A stretch of DNA of 64,000 nt, taken from assembly GCA_003538625.1 (NCBI GenBank), contig DPRR01000029.1, positions 124,001 to 188,000 of the forward strand. The letters are read 5' to 3'. Positions 1-8,536 of this stretch are shown one piece after another. Within the stretch, counting starts at the first letter, position 1; every line of letters begins with the position of its first letter. The translations under genes were made by a program, and so were the position numbers. The notes beneath the pieces are model-generated. The model searched no databases, was not told where the DNA came from, and saw only the letters and a list, made by a program, of their open reading frames with translations. The stretch comes from Ignavibacteriales bacterium. Lineage in GTDB: Bacteria; Bacteroidota; Ignavibacteria; Ignavibacteriales; Ignavibacteriaceae.

Positions 1-222
1 GGAGTATTGCTTGCTGCAGGATTGATTGCAGGTGAGGCGCTCATTGGGCTTCTGTTTGCAGGACTCGCGTTTGGAGAAATTAAACTTTTTGAATTTACAG
101 CAAACCCATCGTTTATTGTAAGTTTATTTGTATTTGCATTTATCGGCTGGCTATTGATTAAAATACCTGTTAACAATGCTGGTAAACCGGATGATCCGGC
201 ACCACCGCAGGTTTCTATGTAA
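1..222 (+). CDS. OPT family oligopeptide transporter, C-terminal end (partial)
   Basis: The frame is open from the first base and ends at TAA 220-222, so only about the last 73 residues are present. The visible part is very hydrophobic. The stretch LLAAGLIAGEALIGLLFAG resembles the last conserved membrane segment of OPT-family peptide transporters. A second membrane segment (FIVSLFVFAFIGWLLI) and a short proline-rich cytosolic tail (DDPAPPQ) follow. OPT proteins are proton-coupled inner-membrane importers of small peptides or metal chelates. The peptidase genes downstream (911-2371, 4876-5841) fit peptide uptake. The substrate cannot be judged from this fragment. Confidence 0.75.
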   Translation, partial: GVLLAAGLIAGEALIGLLFAGLAFGEIKLFEFTANPSFIVSLFVFAFIGWLLIKIPVNNAGKPDDPAPPQVSM

Positions 223-526
223 TTAACTCACATTACGCAAGTGTTTTTGAACAGTTATTCAAATCGTAGAGCAGACTTAAGTCTGCTTTACGAATTTAGA
301 GTAAAAACTAGTTTTGTGCGTAACGTGAGAAATTAATTAGATTTAAATATTTGTAAAGAATAAATGTTTATTGAAAAGTGAATATTATTAATGTTTATGA
401 TAGTATTCCAAAGTCATCTTTAGCGAAGTCGAAGGATGACGGTTGCCCAATTATTTTATTTAAGTGTCACACTTCGACTTCGCTCTGTGTGACATTGATT
501 TTTTTTAAGACAAGTTCTACACTTTT
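223..526. other. intergenic stretch of about 300 bp with palindromic repeats
   Basis: I see no credible gene here. An open frame at 378-563 overlaps the next gene and runs through the repeats, so it is taken as chance. The right part holds two palindromic units (413-440 and 464-495). The left part is AT-rich and contains GTAGAGCAGACTTAAGTCTG around 266-285, a short palindrome on AGACTTAAGTCT. Confidence 0.7.
413..495. repeat. pair of palindromic intergenic repeat units
   Basis: Unit 1 (413-440) starts GTCATC and ends GATGAC around a core GCGAAGTCGAA. Unit 2 (464-495) starts GTGTCACAC and ends GTGTGACAT around TTCGACTTCGC, the reverse complement of the first core. The two units therefore look like inverted copies of one family. 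Similar palindromes with a TTCGACAAGCTC core occur at 2466-2531. They probably form hairpins in RNA. Whether they act as terminators, protein-binding sites or non-autonomous mobile units is unknown. Confidence 0.6.
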
Positions 527-898
527 ATGGCATTATCATTTAATGAGCGAAAAAAAATATTAAAGAGTATTAATACACTTGATCTTACACCGATAAAACT
601 TTATTCTGAGGTGGCGGATCAGGATGACCTGGTAACTGTAATAGTTCCAAAATTTAAGAACAAGATTGTCGTAAAATTAATCTCACCAAAACTTAAGAGT
701 GATCACTTTAAAATAAAGTTGGATAAATTCGGCTCTGCTGTCTGGTCAAAGATTAATGGTAAGACAAGAGTTGATCAGATAATAAAAGATTTAAAGAAAA
801 AATTTGGTGATGATATTCTGGAAGAACACGAAAGAACTACAAAATTCATTTTTCAACTTTACGAACAGGGATTCATTTCATTTAAAGAAATAAACTAA
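527..898 (+). CDS. PqqD-like (RiPP recognition element fold) protein
   Basis: This is a 123-residue protein. Residues about 30-120 fit the PqqD family: a basic beta-hairpin (IVPKFKNKIVVKLISPKL), the hydrophobic centre LDKFGSAVWSKINGKTRVDQI and a C-terminal helix pair ending in LYEQGFISFKEI. PqqD domains are small winged-helix-like folds that present a precursor peptide to a modifying enzyme. No radical-SAM enzyme, precursor peptide or other PQQ gene is nearby, so a PQQ role is not supported. It lies 12 bp upstream of pepD and is probably co-transcribed with it. There is no clear ribosome binding site before the ATG. Confidence 0.7.
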   Translation: MALSFNERKKILKSINTLDLTPIKLYSEVADQDDLVTVIVPKFKNKIVVKLISPKLKSDHFKIKLDKFGSAVWSKINGKTRVDQIIKDLKKKFGDDILEEHERTTKFIFQLYEQGFISFKEIN

Positions 899-910
899 AA
901 GGAGTATGTT

Positions 911-2371
911 ATGGGATCAGTATTAGGTCACTTAAAACCAGAATTGGTCTGGTATCATTTCGAGGAGATTTGTAAATATCCTCGTCCATCAAAAAAAGAA
1001 GAAAAAATAGCAGAGTATGTTGTATCTGTTGGAAAACGTTTAGGTCTTCAAACAGAAAAAGATAAATTCGGAAACATTGTTATCCGCAAACCTGCCACCC
1101 CCGGTTATGAAAATGGTAAAACGGTAGTTCTTCAGGGACATATTGATATGGTTTGTGAAAAGAACCGGGATGTTGAACACGATTTTGATAAAGATCCTAT
1201 TTATCCATACATAGATGGTGATTGGGTAAAAGCAAAGGGTACAACTCTTGGTGCAGATAATGGAATTGGTGTTGCATGTGCATTAGCCGTTTTGGAATCA
1301 AAAGATATTGAGCACGGACCAATCGAATGTCTGTTCACTCTTGATGAAGAAACAGGATTAACAGGAGCATCGAGCTTAAAGAAAAACTGGCTGAAGGCTG
1401 ACATACTTATTAATATGGATTCTGAAGACCTTGGTACAATTTTTATCGGCTGTTCCGGTGGAAAAAATACTGCAGCAACATTCAAAGCCAAGTTAGAAAA
1501 ATCTCCAAGAAATTATTCTTCAATTGAATTGAAAGTCGCAGGATTGAAAGGCGGACACTCCGGTCTTGAAATACATGTTGGAAGAGGAAACGCAGTTAAA
1601 ATTCTGAACAGAGCAATCTGGAGTTACTCTCAAGAAAACAAAATCAGACTTGCAGAAATTAACGGTGGTAATAAACACAATGCAATACCTCGTGAAGCTT
1701 TCGCAGTTGTACTCGTACCTAAAAATGATGAGAAGAACTTCAAAAAATTTGTTGCAAAGTACAATGAAACAGTAAAGGCTGAATATGTTGCTGTTGAACC
1801 TGATTTGATTGTGTCTGCAGAGAAACATGCGATACCTGAAAAAGTTATGGATGAAAAAACACAAAAACATTTGGTCAATGCTTTGTACGCCGTTCCTCAC
1901 GGTGTAATTAAAATGTCAAATGATATCCCGGGATTAGTTGAAACTTCAACCAACCTTGCTGTGGTTGAAACAGTTGGAAAAAATGTAAATATCGTTACAA
2001 GCCAGCGTAGCCCTGTTGCGTCGGAAAACGTTGATATTACAAATATGGTTACTGCAGTACTTAAACTTGCAGGTGCAGAAGTTTCTTACGGTGATGGTTA
2101 TCCGGGTTGGGCACCTGATATTCATTCGGATATACTGAAAGTTTTTAAATCCACATTTACTCAAATGTACGGAAAAGAACCCGAAGTAACTGCAATTCAC
2201 GCCGGTCTTGAATGCGGAATAATAAAAGAAAAATATCCGGATATGGATATGATCTCATTTGGTCCAACTATGCGTGATGTACATTCTCCGGCTGAAAAAT
2301 TACAAATTTCTACCGTACCGGAATTTTTTAATCAACTTAAAACTGTATTAAAAAATATTCCGGCTAAATAA
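911..2371 (+). CDS. pepD: cytosol non-specific dipeptidase (aminoacyl-histidine dipeptidase, M20 family)
   Basis: This 486-residue protein is close to the usual PepD length. PepD is a cytosolic zinc dipeptidase with broad specificity, including Xaa-His. Metal and catalytic motifs are in place: GHIDM (His77, Asp79), TLGADNGIG (Asp116), TLDEETG (Glu146/Glu147), NMDSED (Asp170) and a late GPTMRDVHSPAEKL carrying the last histidine ligand. HSGLEIH in the middle belongs to the dimerisation lid domain. A good ribosome binding site (AAAAGGAG) lies 7 bp before the ATG. A strong terminator follows at 2397-2430. The neighbouring transporters and the M29 peptidase suggest peptide use as a nutrient. Confidence 0.95.
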   Translation: MGSVLGHLKPELVWYHFEEICKYPRPSKKEEKIAEYVVSVGKRLGLQTEKDKFGNIVIRKPATPGYENGKTVVLQGHIDMVCEKNRDVEHDFDKDPIYPYIDGDWVKAKGTTLGADNGIGVACALAVLESKDIEHGPIECLFTLDEETGLTGASSLKKNWLKADILINMDSEDLGTIFIGCSGGKNTAATFKAKLEKSPRNYSSIELKVAGLKGGHSGLEIHVGRGNAVKILNRAIWSYSQENKIRLAEINGGNKHNAIPREAFAVVLVPKNDEKNFKKFVAKYNETVKAEYVAVEPDLIVSAEKHAIPEKVMDEKTQKHLVNALYAVPHGVIKMSNDIPGLVETSTNLAVVETVGKNVNIVTSQRSPVASENVDITNMVTAVLKLAGAEVSYGDGYPGWAPDIHSDILKVFKSTFTQMYGKEPEVTAIHAGLECGIIKEKYPDMDMISFGPTMRDVHSPAEKLQISTVPEFFNQLKTVLKNIPAK

Positions 2372-2396
2372 TTTGTCTGATATTTAATTCCTTCAA

Positions 2397-2430
2397 AACA
2401 GATACTTTTATTAAGTATCTGTTTTTTTTT
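2397..2430 (+). terminator. Rho-independent terminator after pepD
   Basis: An 11-bp perfect stem (AACAGATACTT with AAGTATCTGTT) with a 5-base loop is followed directly by a run of T. It lies 25 bp after the pepD stop. Confidence 0.9.
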
Positions 2431-2465
2431 ATATTATTGTAATTACTGGTTGTTAAACAAATACG

Positions 2466-2531
2466 ATGTCACATTGAGCTTGTTTAAATGTGACTTGTAA
2501 ATCTAATTCAGTCTTCGACAAGCTCAGACTG
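2466..2531. repeat. two palindromic repeat units upstream of the MFS gene
   Basis: Unit 1 (about 2466-2494) has GTCACATT and AATGTGAC arms around GAGCTTG. Unit 2 (2509-2531) has CAGTCT and AGACTG arms around TCGACAAGCTC. They share short elements with the repeats at 413-495 and look like the same dispersed class. Confidence 0.55.
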
Positions 2532-2547
2532 ACAAAAACAAAATATT

Positions 2548-4050
2548 ATGGACACAAAAGAACATTCTCTTAAACCACAGCCTTCAACCTTATTAAGATG
2601 GACTGCATTATTGTTAATCAGTTTGGCAATGATGGGTAACTATTATATTTATGATAGCATCAGTCCGCTTGCAGATCTTTTAAAAACACAGCTCGGATTT
2701 TCTGATTCAAACATTGGATTGCTTAATGCAATATATTCATTCCCCAATATTATCATGGTTCTAATTGGAGGATTATTGATTGACCGGATCGGCACAAAAC
2801 GTTCTGTATTAATATTTACTGCATTTATCATGCTCGGATCCATCGTAACCGCGCTGACAGGCAATATTTGGATAATGGCAGCAGGAAGATTACTTTTTGG
2901 TTTAGGTGCAGAATCGATGATAGTTGCTATTACTACTATTATTGCAAGATGGTTTAAGGGTAAGGAATTATCTTTTGCTTTTGGTTTAAATCTTACCGTG
3001 GCAAGGTTGGGTTCATTTCTTGCACTCAATTCACCAAGCTGGGGAAAAGGTTTATATGAATACTGGCAATCACCATTATGGATAACTGTTGCAGGTGGTG
3101 TTTTTGCTTTCGTTTGCGTAGTCGTTTATTTTTTTCTGGATGTGTATGCAACTAAAAATTATGATCTTCCGGTAGAAGGTGAACAGGACGCAATTCTGCT
3201 ATCGGACATTTTGAGAATTAAAGAGAACAAGCGATGGTTTATTTTAGCAGCAATAGCCACAGTTTTGATTGTCCTCAGTTTTGTTAATTCAGAAAACTGG
3301 GCAATCTATCTTATAGTATTAATAGTTGCGGCACTGATTCTGTTTCTTAAATCAAAATCTTTTTCAAAATCATTTTGGTATATAACCGCATTATGCGTTA
3401 CATTTTATTCCGCAATGTTTCCGTTTCAAACATTCGCGATTAAATTTTTTCAGGAAGCACACGGAACTACAAGAGAAGTAGGAGGGAATCTTTCCAGCAT
3501 TTTAACACTGGCAGCGATGGTATTTACACCTTTGTTTGGTTTACTTGCAGATAAAATTGGAAAGAGATCATTATTAATGATGTTCGGTTCACTTCTTATA
3601 ATTCCTGTTTATTTAATGATGGCTTATCAGTTTGGCAAACCTGCTGTTATGTCCGATAGTGATTTTATTCATCTCAGTATCAAATTCTTTGATATCAACG
3701 CGGCAATCCCCATTTACCTTATTTTACCAATGGCAATGATGGGTATAGCTTTTTCACTAGTACCTGCCGTAATGTGGCCGTCAGTCGCTATTATAGTTGA
3801 CTCATCTAAACTGGGAACTGCATACGGATTAATGACAATGATTCAGAATATAGGCTTATTCGGTTTTAATTTAATAATTGGTTACGCAAATGATTTTTCA
3901 GGAGCTAGTGCTTCAAATCCGGGAGGTTACAATCTTGGGATGTGGATTTTTTCTACTTTGGGTTTTTTAGGATTGCTGTTTGCATTCTTACTTAGAAAAT
4001 CAGAAACCGGACCAAATGCTCACGGACTTGAAAAAGGGATGGCAAAGTAA
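2548..4050 (+). CDS. MFS transporter, resembling MFSD1-type dipeptide carriers
   Basis: This is a 500-residue inner-membrane carrier. The MFS signature loop GGLLIDRIGTKRS is at residues 74-86 and its second-half counterpart GLLADKIGKRS at 331-341. The N-terminal stretch LLNAIYSFPNIIMVLIGG resembles the start of MFSD1-like proteins, animal relatives of which move dipeptides. Between the two six-helix halves, residues about 231-268 form two extra hydrophobic segments, suggesting 14 rather than 12 helices. The position after pepD supports peptide transport, but the substrate is an inference. There is no clear ribosome binding site; the gene probably has its own promoter, as a terminator lies upstream. 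Confidence 0.85.
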   Translation: MDTKEHSLKPQPSTLLRWTALLLISLAMMGNYYIYDSISPLADLLKTQLGFSDSNIGLLNAIYSFPNIIMVLIGGLLIDRIGTKRSVLIFTAFIMLGSIVTALTGNIWIMAAGRLLFGLGAESMIVAITTIIARWFKGKELSFAFGLNLTVARLGSFLALNSPSWGKGLYEYWQSPLWITVAGGVFAFVCVVVYFFLDVYATKNYDLPVEGEQDAILLSDILRIKENKRWFILAAIATVLIVLSFVNSENWAIYLIVLIVAALILFLKSKSFSKSFWYITALCVTFYSAMFPFQTFAIKFFQEAHGTTREVGGNLSSILTLAAMVFTPLFGLLADKIGKRSLLMMFGSLLIIPVYLMMAYQFGKPAVMSDSDFIHLSIKFFDINAAIPIYLILPMAMMGIAFSLVPAVMWPSVAIIVDSSKLGTAYGLMTMIQNIGLFGFNLIIGYANDFSGASASNPGGYNLGMWIFSTLGFLGLLFAFLLRKSETGPNAHGLEKGMAK

Positions 4051-4105
4051 GTTGTTTGTTTGATCTAATGATGAGACTTTAGGTTAAAAATTAAAGTTAA
4101 TAAAA

Positions 4106-4861
4106 ATGATAAAAATTTTTCGAAATATATTTGTTATCCTTCTGATATTCTCATTCCCGATATTGCCGCAGGCTTTTGGATTCGGATGTTTTGGATTTGT
4201 TGGCGGATTTGGAGGGTACAGTTATCAACAGTATAAACCTGCAGGGTTAAATCTTTTTGTGTCAAATTTTAATACCACAAACTCTGAATATATTGATAAA
4301 GAGTTAAGTGAATTTAACACGGCAACCGGGTATAGATTCGGAATTAATTTTTTCCGGGGAAAATTTACTTCATTGTTCATTACAGCAAAAGGATATTATC
4401 AGCAAATCGACGAAAATCATGTGGCTGATATAATCCCAACTGCTGTTACCATTAATTATGATTATGATCTTAAAATAAAAAATTGGGGTATCGGAGTTGA
4501 TGTTGGAATTCCAATAACAAATTATTTAAGCTGGAAAATATTAGACGGTAGTATATTAATTAATAGTGCCAAATTAACTGAAACAATAAATTCAAGCCAG
4601 GGCACTCAGGTAACCAATTATAATAATGATAAAACGCAACTTGGATACTCCATCGGGTCTGGATTTATTTTAGAATTAGTTAAAGATTATATAAGCCTGG
4701 AAGGCGTTGCAAGTTACACGCAATTCAGTATAGACAAAATGAAGAGTGAAGAAGGTGCGGATTTCTTATATAGTCCGGATAAAAATTTAAATAATGAAAA
4801 GTTTATTAAATATGGCGGGTTCAACGCAGTCGTTCAATTGAATATTGGTTTTCCACTTTAG
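4106..4861 (+). CDS. predicted outer-membrane beta-barrel protein, unknown function
   Basis: This 251-residue protein starts with a signal peptide (residues 1-23, hydrophobic core IFVILLIFSFPILPQAF). The rest alternates polar and aromatic residues (GYRFGINFFRGKFTSLFITA, NWGIGVDVGIPI, LGYSIGSGFIL) as in transmembrane beta-strands. It ends in VVQLNIGFPL, a plausible last strand. I do not recognise a named family. It lies between the MFS gene and the M29 peptidase gene, which starts 14 bp downstream, so it is probably part of the same transcript. Confidence 0.6.
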   Translation: MIKIFRNIFVILLIFSFPILPQAFGFGCFGFVGGFGGYSYQQYKPAGLNLFVSNFNTTNSEYIDKELSEFNTATGYRFGINFFRGKFTSLFITAKGYYQQIDENHVADIIPTAVTINYDYDLKIKNWGIGVDVGIPITNYLSWKILDGSILINSAKLTETINSSQGTQVTNYNNDKTQLGYSIGSGFILELVKDYISLEGVASYTQFSIDKMKSEEGADFLYSPDKNLNNEKFIKYGGFNAVVQLNIGFPL

Positions 4862-4875
4862 TACAGAGGAGTAAA

Positions 4876-5841
4876 ATGAAAAAATTAACTAAACTTGATT
4901 CAGCATCAGCAATTGCAATTCGTGATTGTATGGGTACAAAGAAGAATGAAAAAATTCTCGTTATAACAGATGAACAGAAACGCGAAATTGGATTATCATT
5001 AAACGAAAATGCAATAAGATTAGGATATGAATCAATACTTGTTGAAATGAAGTCAGGAAAAATAAATGGTGAAGAACCATCCGATGTTATAGCTGAATTA
5101 ATGCAAAAGTTTGATGTGGTCTTCTGTCCTACTGCCAAATCATTAACTCATACAGATGCAAGAAGAGCTGCATCTTCTAAAGGTGTGCGCATCGCAACTT
5201 TTCCGGGAATAACTAAAGATGTTATGATTCGTGGAATGAATGCTGACTATAAAGCAATTTCAAAAAGGACAGTTGAGCTTGCAAATCTTTTAGAGACAGG
5301 AAAAGAAATTCGTGTTACTGCACCAGCAGGAACTGATATTACATTTTCAATTGCAGGAAGAAAAGCCTATGCAAGCAAAGGTTTGTTTCATGCAAAAGGT
5401 GAAAGCGGCAATCTGCCAACTGGCGAAGCTTTTTTAGCCCCTGTTGAAGGAACATCAAATGGAGTATTTGTTGTTGATGGTTCTATGGCTGGTTTAGGTT
5501 TGATTAAAAATGCAAGCATAAAAATAGAAGTTGAAAATGGTTACGCCACAAAAATATCAGGTGGAACTCTTGCTAAAAAATTAAAAGTGATGTTGGATAA
5601 AGTCGGAAAAGAAGCCCGCAACATTGCTGAGTTTGGAATCGGTACAAATGACTCTGCAAAACTTAGCGGAGTTTTACTTGAAGATGAAAAAGTAATGGGT
5701 ACAATTCACATCGCCTTGGGAAACAATGTTTCAATGGGTGGCAGTGTAAACGTACCAATTCATTTAGATGGTGTTGTAAAGAAACCAACCGTTTGGATGG
5801 ATGGAAAAATGCTCATGAAAAGTGGAATATTATTAACTTAA
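4876..5841 (+). CDS. M29-family aminopeptidase (aminopeptidase T-like)
   Basis: This 321-residue protein is somewhat shorter than classical aminopeptidase T/S (about 400). It matches the leucyl-aminopeptidase-like M29 branch: LPTGEAFLAPVEGTSNG (Glu184), EFGIGTN (Glu252), HIALGNN (His278) and HLDGVV (His296, Asp298) are the expected metal ligands and catalytic residues. M29 enzymes remove N-terminal residues from peptides using two metal ions. There is no signal peptide, so it is cytosolic. A ribosome binding site (GAGGAG) lies 7 bp before the ATG. It fits the peptide-use theme of this region. Confidence 0.85.
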   Translation: MKKLTKLDSASAIAIRDCMGTKKNEKILVITDEQKREIGLSLNENAIRLGYESILVEMKSGKINGEEPSDVIAELMQKFDVVFCPTAKSLTHTDARRAASSKGVRIATFPGITKDVMIRGMNADYKAISKRTVELANLLETGKEIRVTAPAGTDITFSIAGRKAYASKGLFHAKGESGNLPTGEAFLAPVEGTSNGVFVVDGSMAGLGLIKNASIKIEVENGYATKISGGTLAKKLKVMLDKVGKEARNIAEFGIGTNDSAKLSGVLLEDEKVMGTIHIALGNNVSMGGSVNVPIHLDGVVKKPTVWMDGKMLMKSGILLT

Positions 5842-5856
5842 AATTCTACACATTGT

Positions 5857-6813
5857 ATGACGAATTGTTTTTGGCCGATAATATTAAGCTTAATATTTAT
5901 TAGTACAGTTAGTTTCACGCAAGATTTTACATCTGATAATCCCATTAAAGTTAATTCAGATATAGAAAAAGGATTTTACTGGCCATACTTTCTTTTCATT
6001 CCTGACTCTCCAGACACAGTTAAAAATAATATTAGATTATTTGTCATTCCAAATAACACCGGTAAAACCAACGATACACTTTCAGTTCATGAAAGATCAG
6101 CGTTGAAAACTGTTGAACAGGCTAAATTAGTTTCGCAAAAAATGAACTCAATAGTATTAGTACCAATTTTTCCAAGAAGCAGTTCGGAATGGAAAATTTA
6201 TACACATGCTCTTGATAGAGATGTAATGATCACAAAAAATGATTCACTTAAAAGATTAGATCTGCAGTTGATTACGATGATAGTTGATGCAAAAGAAAAA
6301 TTAAAAGAAAAAAATATATTGGTAAGAGATAAAATTTTGATGCTCGGTTTTTCTGCATCTGGAATGTTTGTAAACAGATTTACTTTTCTGCATCCGGAAT
6401 TGGTTTTAGCTGCTGCAATAGGTTCTCCGGGTGGGTGGCCCATAGTTCCGGTTAAAAAGTATAATAATGTAAACTTAAATTATCCTGTAGGCATAAATGA
6501 TTTTGAGGAAATATCAGGAAAAGATTTTAATGAAGATGAATTGAAGAAGGTAAATATTTATTTCTTTTTAGGTGAACAGGATGAAAATGATTCTGTTGTT
6601 TTTGATGATGGATATGATGAACCAGAAAGAAAGGTTATCATTGATAACTTTGGAATGAATCTTCAGGAACGATGGTCAATTTGCAAAAAAATTTATGAAG
6701 AGAATCAATTCAATAATTGTGTTTTCAAAATCTACCCTGGAGTTGGTCATAAAATAAATAATCAAATTATTGGTGATTTGATGAATTTTTTTGATAATGT
6801 AAACGAAAAATGA
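5857..6813 (+). CDS. exported alpha/beta-hydrolase-like protein, unknown substrate
   Basis: This is a 318-residue protein with an N-terminal signal peptide (residues 1-21, ending near SFTQDF). A catalytic triad can be read: the nucleophile elbow GFSASG (Ser166), an acid in FLGEQDEND (Asp242) and the late histidine GVGHKI (His298). The layout resembles esterase/poly-hydroxybutyrate depolymerase-like hydrolases. The substrate is unknown. It starts 15 bp after the M29 gene and may be co-transcribed. No good ribosome binding site is visible. Confidence 0.65.
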   Translation: MTNCFWPIILSLIFISTVSFTQDFTSDNPIKVNSDIEKGFYWPYFLFIPDSPDTVKNNIRLFVIPNNTGKTNDTLSVHERSALKTVEQAKLVSQKMNSIVLVPIFPRSSSEWKIYTHALDRDVMITKNDSLKRLDLQLITMIVDAKEKLKEKNILVRDKILMLGFSASGMFVNRFTFLHPELVLAAAIGSPGGWPIVPVKKYNNVNLNYPVGINDFEEISGKDFNEDELKKVNIYFFLGEQDENDSVVFDDGYDEPERKVIIDNFGMNLQERWSICKKIYEENQFNNCVFKIYPGVGHKINNQIIGDLMNFFDNVNEK

Positions 6814-6926
6814 CACTTCAATAAGACAAAATCTAAATCAAATATTTTAGGTGCTTTGAACCACTTCATTCTTCAATTCAAATTATTTATTTTTAATCCA
6901 CGTTAAAAACATTTTGAGAAAATTTA

Positions 6927-7490
6927 ATGCCAATATTGCCAATCACAGTTTGTGGTGATAAAATATTAAGAAAAAAAGCAGCAAAAGTTTCTAAGGTTGA
7001 TAATAAAATTATCAAACTAATTGCTGATATGTTTGAAACCATGCACAATGCAAACGGAATCGGGTTAGCAGCTAATCAGGTTGGCGCTAACAAGCAGATT
7101 TTTGTTATTGATATTTCTGCCGCCGAGGGATATGAAGATATAAAACCCCTGGTGCTTATTAATCCTAAAATTATTTCAAAGTCTGAGGAAACTTCAGTTT
7201 ATGAAGAGGGATGTTTAAGTATTCCTGATCAGCGTGCAGATGTTGTTCGTCCGGCAAAAATTGTAATAGAGTATCAGGACACTGATTTAAAATCTCAAAC
7301 AATAGAAGCGGATGATTTACTTGCAAGAGTAATGCAGCATGAGTACGATCACCTCCAAGGTGTTTTATTTACTGATCTTGTTGATGAAGAAACTAAAAAG
7401 AAATTGAAAAAACCACTTAACAGAATTAAGAATCGTAAAGTTGAAGTTGCCTATCCGATTAGTTCGTCTGCAGATTACCAGATTTTGTAA
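6927..7490 (+). CDS. def: peptide deformylase
   Basis: This 187-residue enzyme removes the formyl group from the N-terminal methionine of new proteins. All three family motifs are present: GIGLAANQVG (residues 44-53), EEGCLSIP (Cys96) and QHEYDHLQG (His138, Glu139, His142), giving the metal site and catalytic glutamate. The last 20 or so residues go past the core fold. It is followed after 18 bp by fmt, the usual pairing. Confidence 0.96.
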   Translation: MPILPITVCGDKILRKKAAKVSKVDNKIIKLIADMFETMHNANGIGLAANQVGANKQIFVIDISAAEGYEDIKPLVLINPKIISKSEETSVYEEGCLSIPDQRADVVRPAKIVIEYQDTDLKSQTIEADDLLARVMQHEYDHLQGVLFTDLVDEETKKKLKKPLNRIKNRKVEVAYPISSSADYQIL

Positions 7491-7508
7491 TATCGAAAAA
7501 GGTGAGTG

Positions 7509-8429
7509 ATGAAAATTGTTTTTATGGGCACTCCTGATTTTTCAATTCCTTCTCTAAAAATTCTTATTGAAAATAATCATCAGATTCTCGCCGTTGTAAC
7601 TACTCCGGATAAAGAACGAGGAAGGGGACAGAGGGTTACTTATACTGCAGTTAAACAATTCGCACTTGAGCAAAACATTCCAGTTTATCAGCCGGAAAAA
7701 TTAAAAGGAAATATTGAGTTTGTCGAGCAGATGAAAGCGCTTACCCCGGATTTATTTGTAGTTGTTGCATTTAGAATTTTACCAAAAGAAGTTTTTGAAA
7801 TTCCAAAGTTCGGCTCATTCAATCTTCACGGTTCATTCTTACCAAAGTATCGTGGTGCAGCGCCAATACAATGGACTTTAATCAATGGAGATACTGAAAC
7901 AGGCTTAACTACTTTTAAACTCGCTGAGAAAGTAGATACAGGGAATATCTATCTACAAGAAAAAGTTGCAATAATTCCTGATGACAATTTTGAAACTCTG
8001 CATGATAGAATGAGTCTGCTTGGTGCAGACTTAGTTTTAAAAACTGTTGAGCTAATTCAAAACGGAAATTATGAATTAAAGCAACAGAACGATTTACTTG
8101 CTTCACCGGCACCTAAGATTACTAAGGAAATTTGTTTAATCGATTTTAATAAATCAGCAGAAGAAATTCATAATCTTGTAAGAGGATTATCTCCCCATCC
8201 CGCTGCATATTTTAATTTTAATAATAAAGTTATTAAGATTTATAAATCTGAAATTATTAAAGATGTAAGCCTAAAACCATTCGAGTTTCATCAAACCAAA
8301 ACTGAATTAATAGTTGGATGTGGAAAAGACTCTCTTAGGATTCTTGAAATCCAGCAGGAAGGGAAGAAGCGAATGGGAATTGAAGAATTTTTACGTGGGT
8401 TTAGTTTTTCTCACACAAGTAAATTATAA
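7509..8429 (+). CDS. fmt: methionyl-tRNA formyltransferase
   Basis: This 306-residue enzyme adds the formyl group to initiator Met-tRNA. It has the opening MKIVFMGTPDFS, the formyl-folate site NLHGSFLPKYRGAAPIQW (Asn and His of the catalytic set) and KVDTGNIY (catalytic Asp). The C-terminal OB-like tRNA-binding domain covers about 205-306. The ATG at 7509 is preferred over the GTG directly before it because the weak ribosome binding site AAAGGTGAG then has better spacing. It forms a two-gene unit with def. Confidence 0.95.
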   Translation: MKIVFMGTPDFSIPSLKILIENNHQILAVVTTPDKERGRGQRVTYTAVKQFALEQNIPVYQPEKLKGNIEFVEQMKALTPDLFVVVAFRILPKEVFEIPKFGSFNLHGSFLPKYRGAAPIQWTLINGDTETGLTTFKLAEKVDTGNIYLQEKVAIIPDDNFETLHDRMSLLGADLVLKTVELIQNGNYELKQQNDLLASPAPKITKEICLIDFNKSAEEIHNLVRGLSPHPAAYFNFNNKVIKIYKSEIIKDVSLKPFEFHQTKTELIVGCGKDSLRILEIQQEGKKRMGIEEFLRGFSFSHTSKL

Positions 8430-8536
8430 TCTATTTCATCTTTGTAAGATAAATCACTATTGCACCTATCTCACTTTCATCATTCAAATCATTTCTTTAA
8501 AATTGTCAGAGCTAATCCAAACAATGAGCAAAAAAT

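Noticed and set aside
378..563. 61-codon open frame before the PqqD-like gene
   Set aside because: It runs through palindromic repeats, overlaps the next gene and shows no family features.
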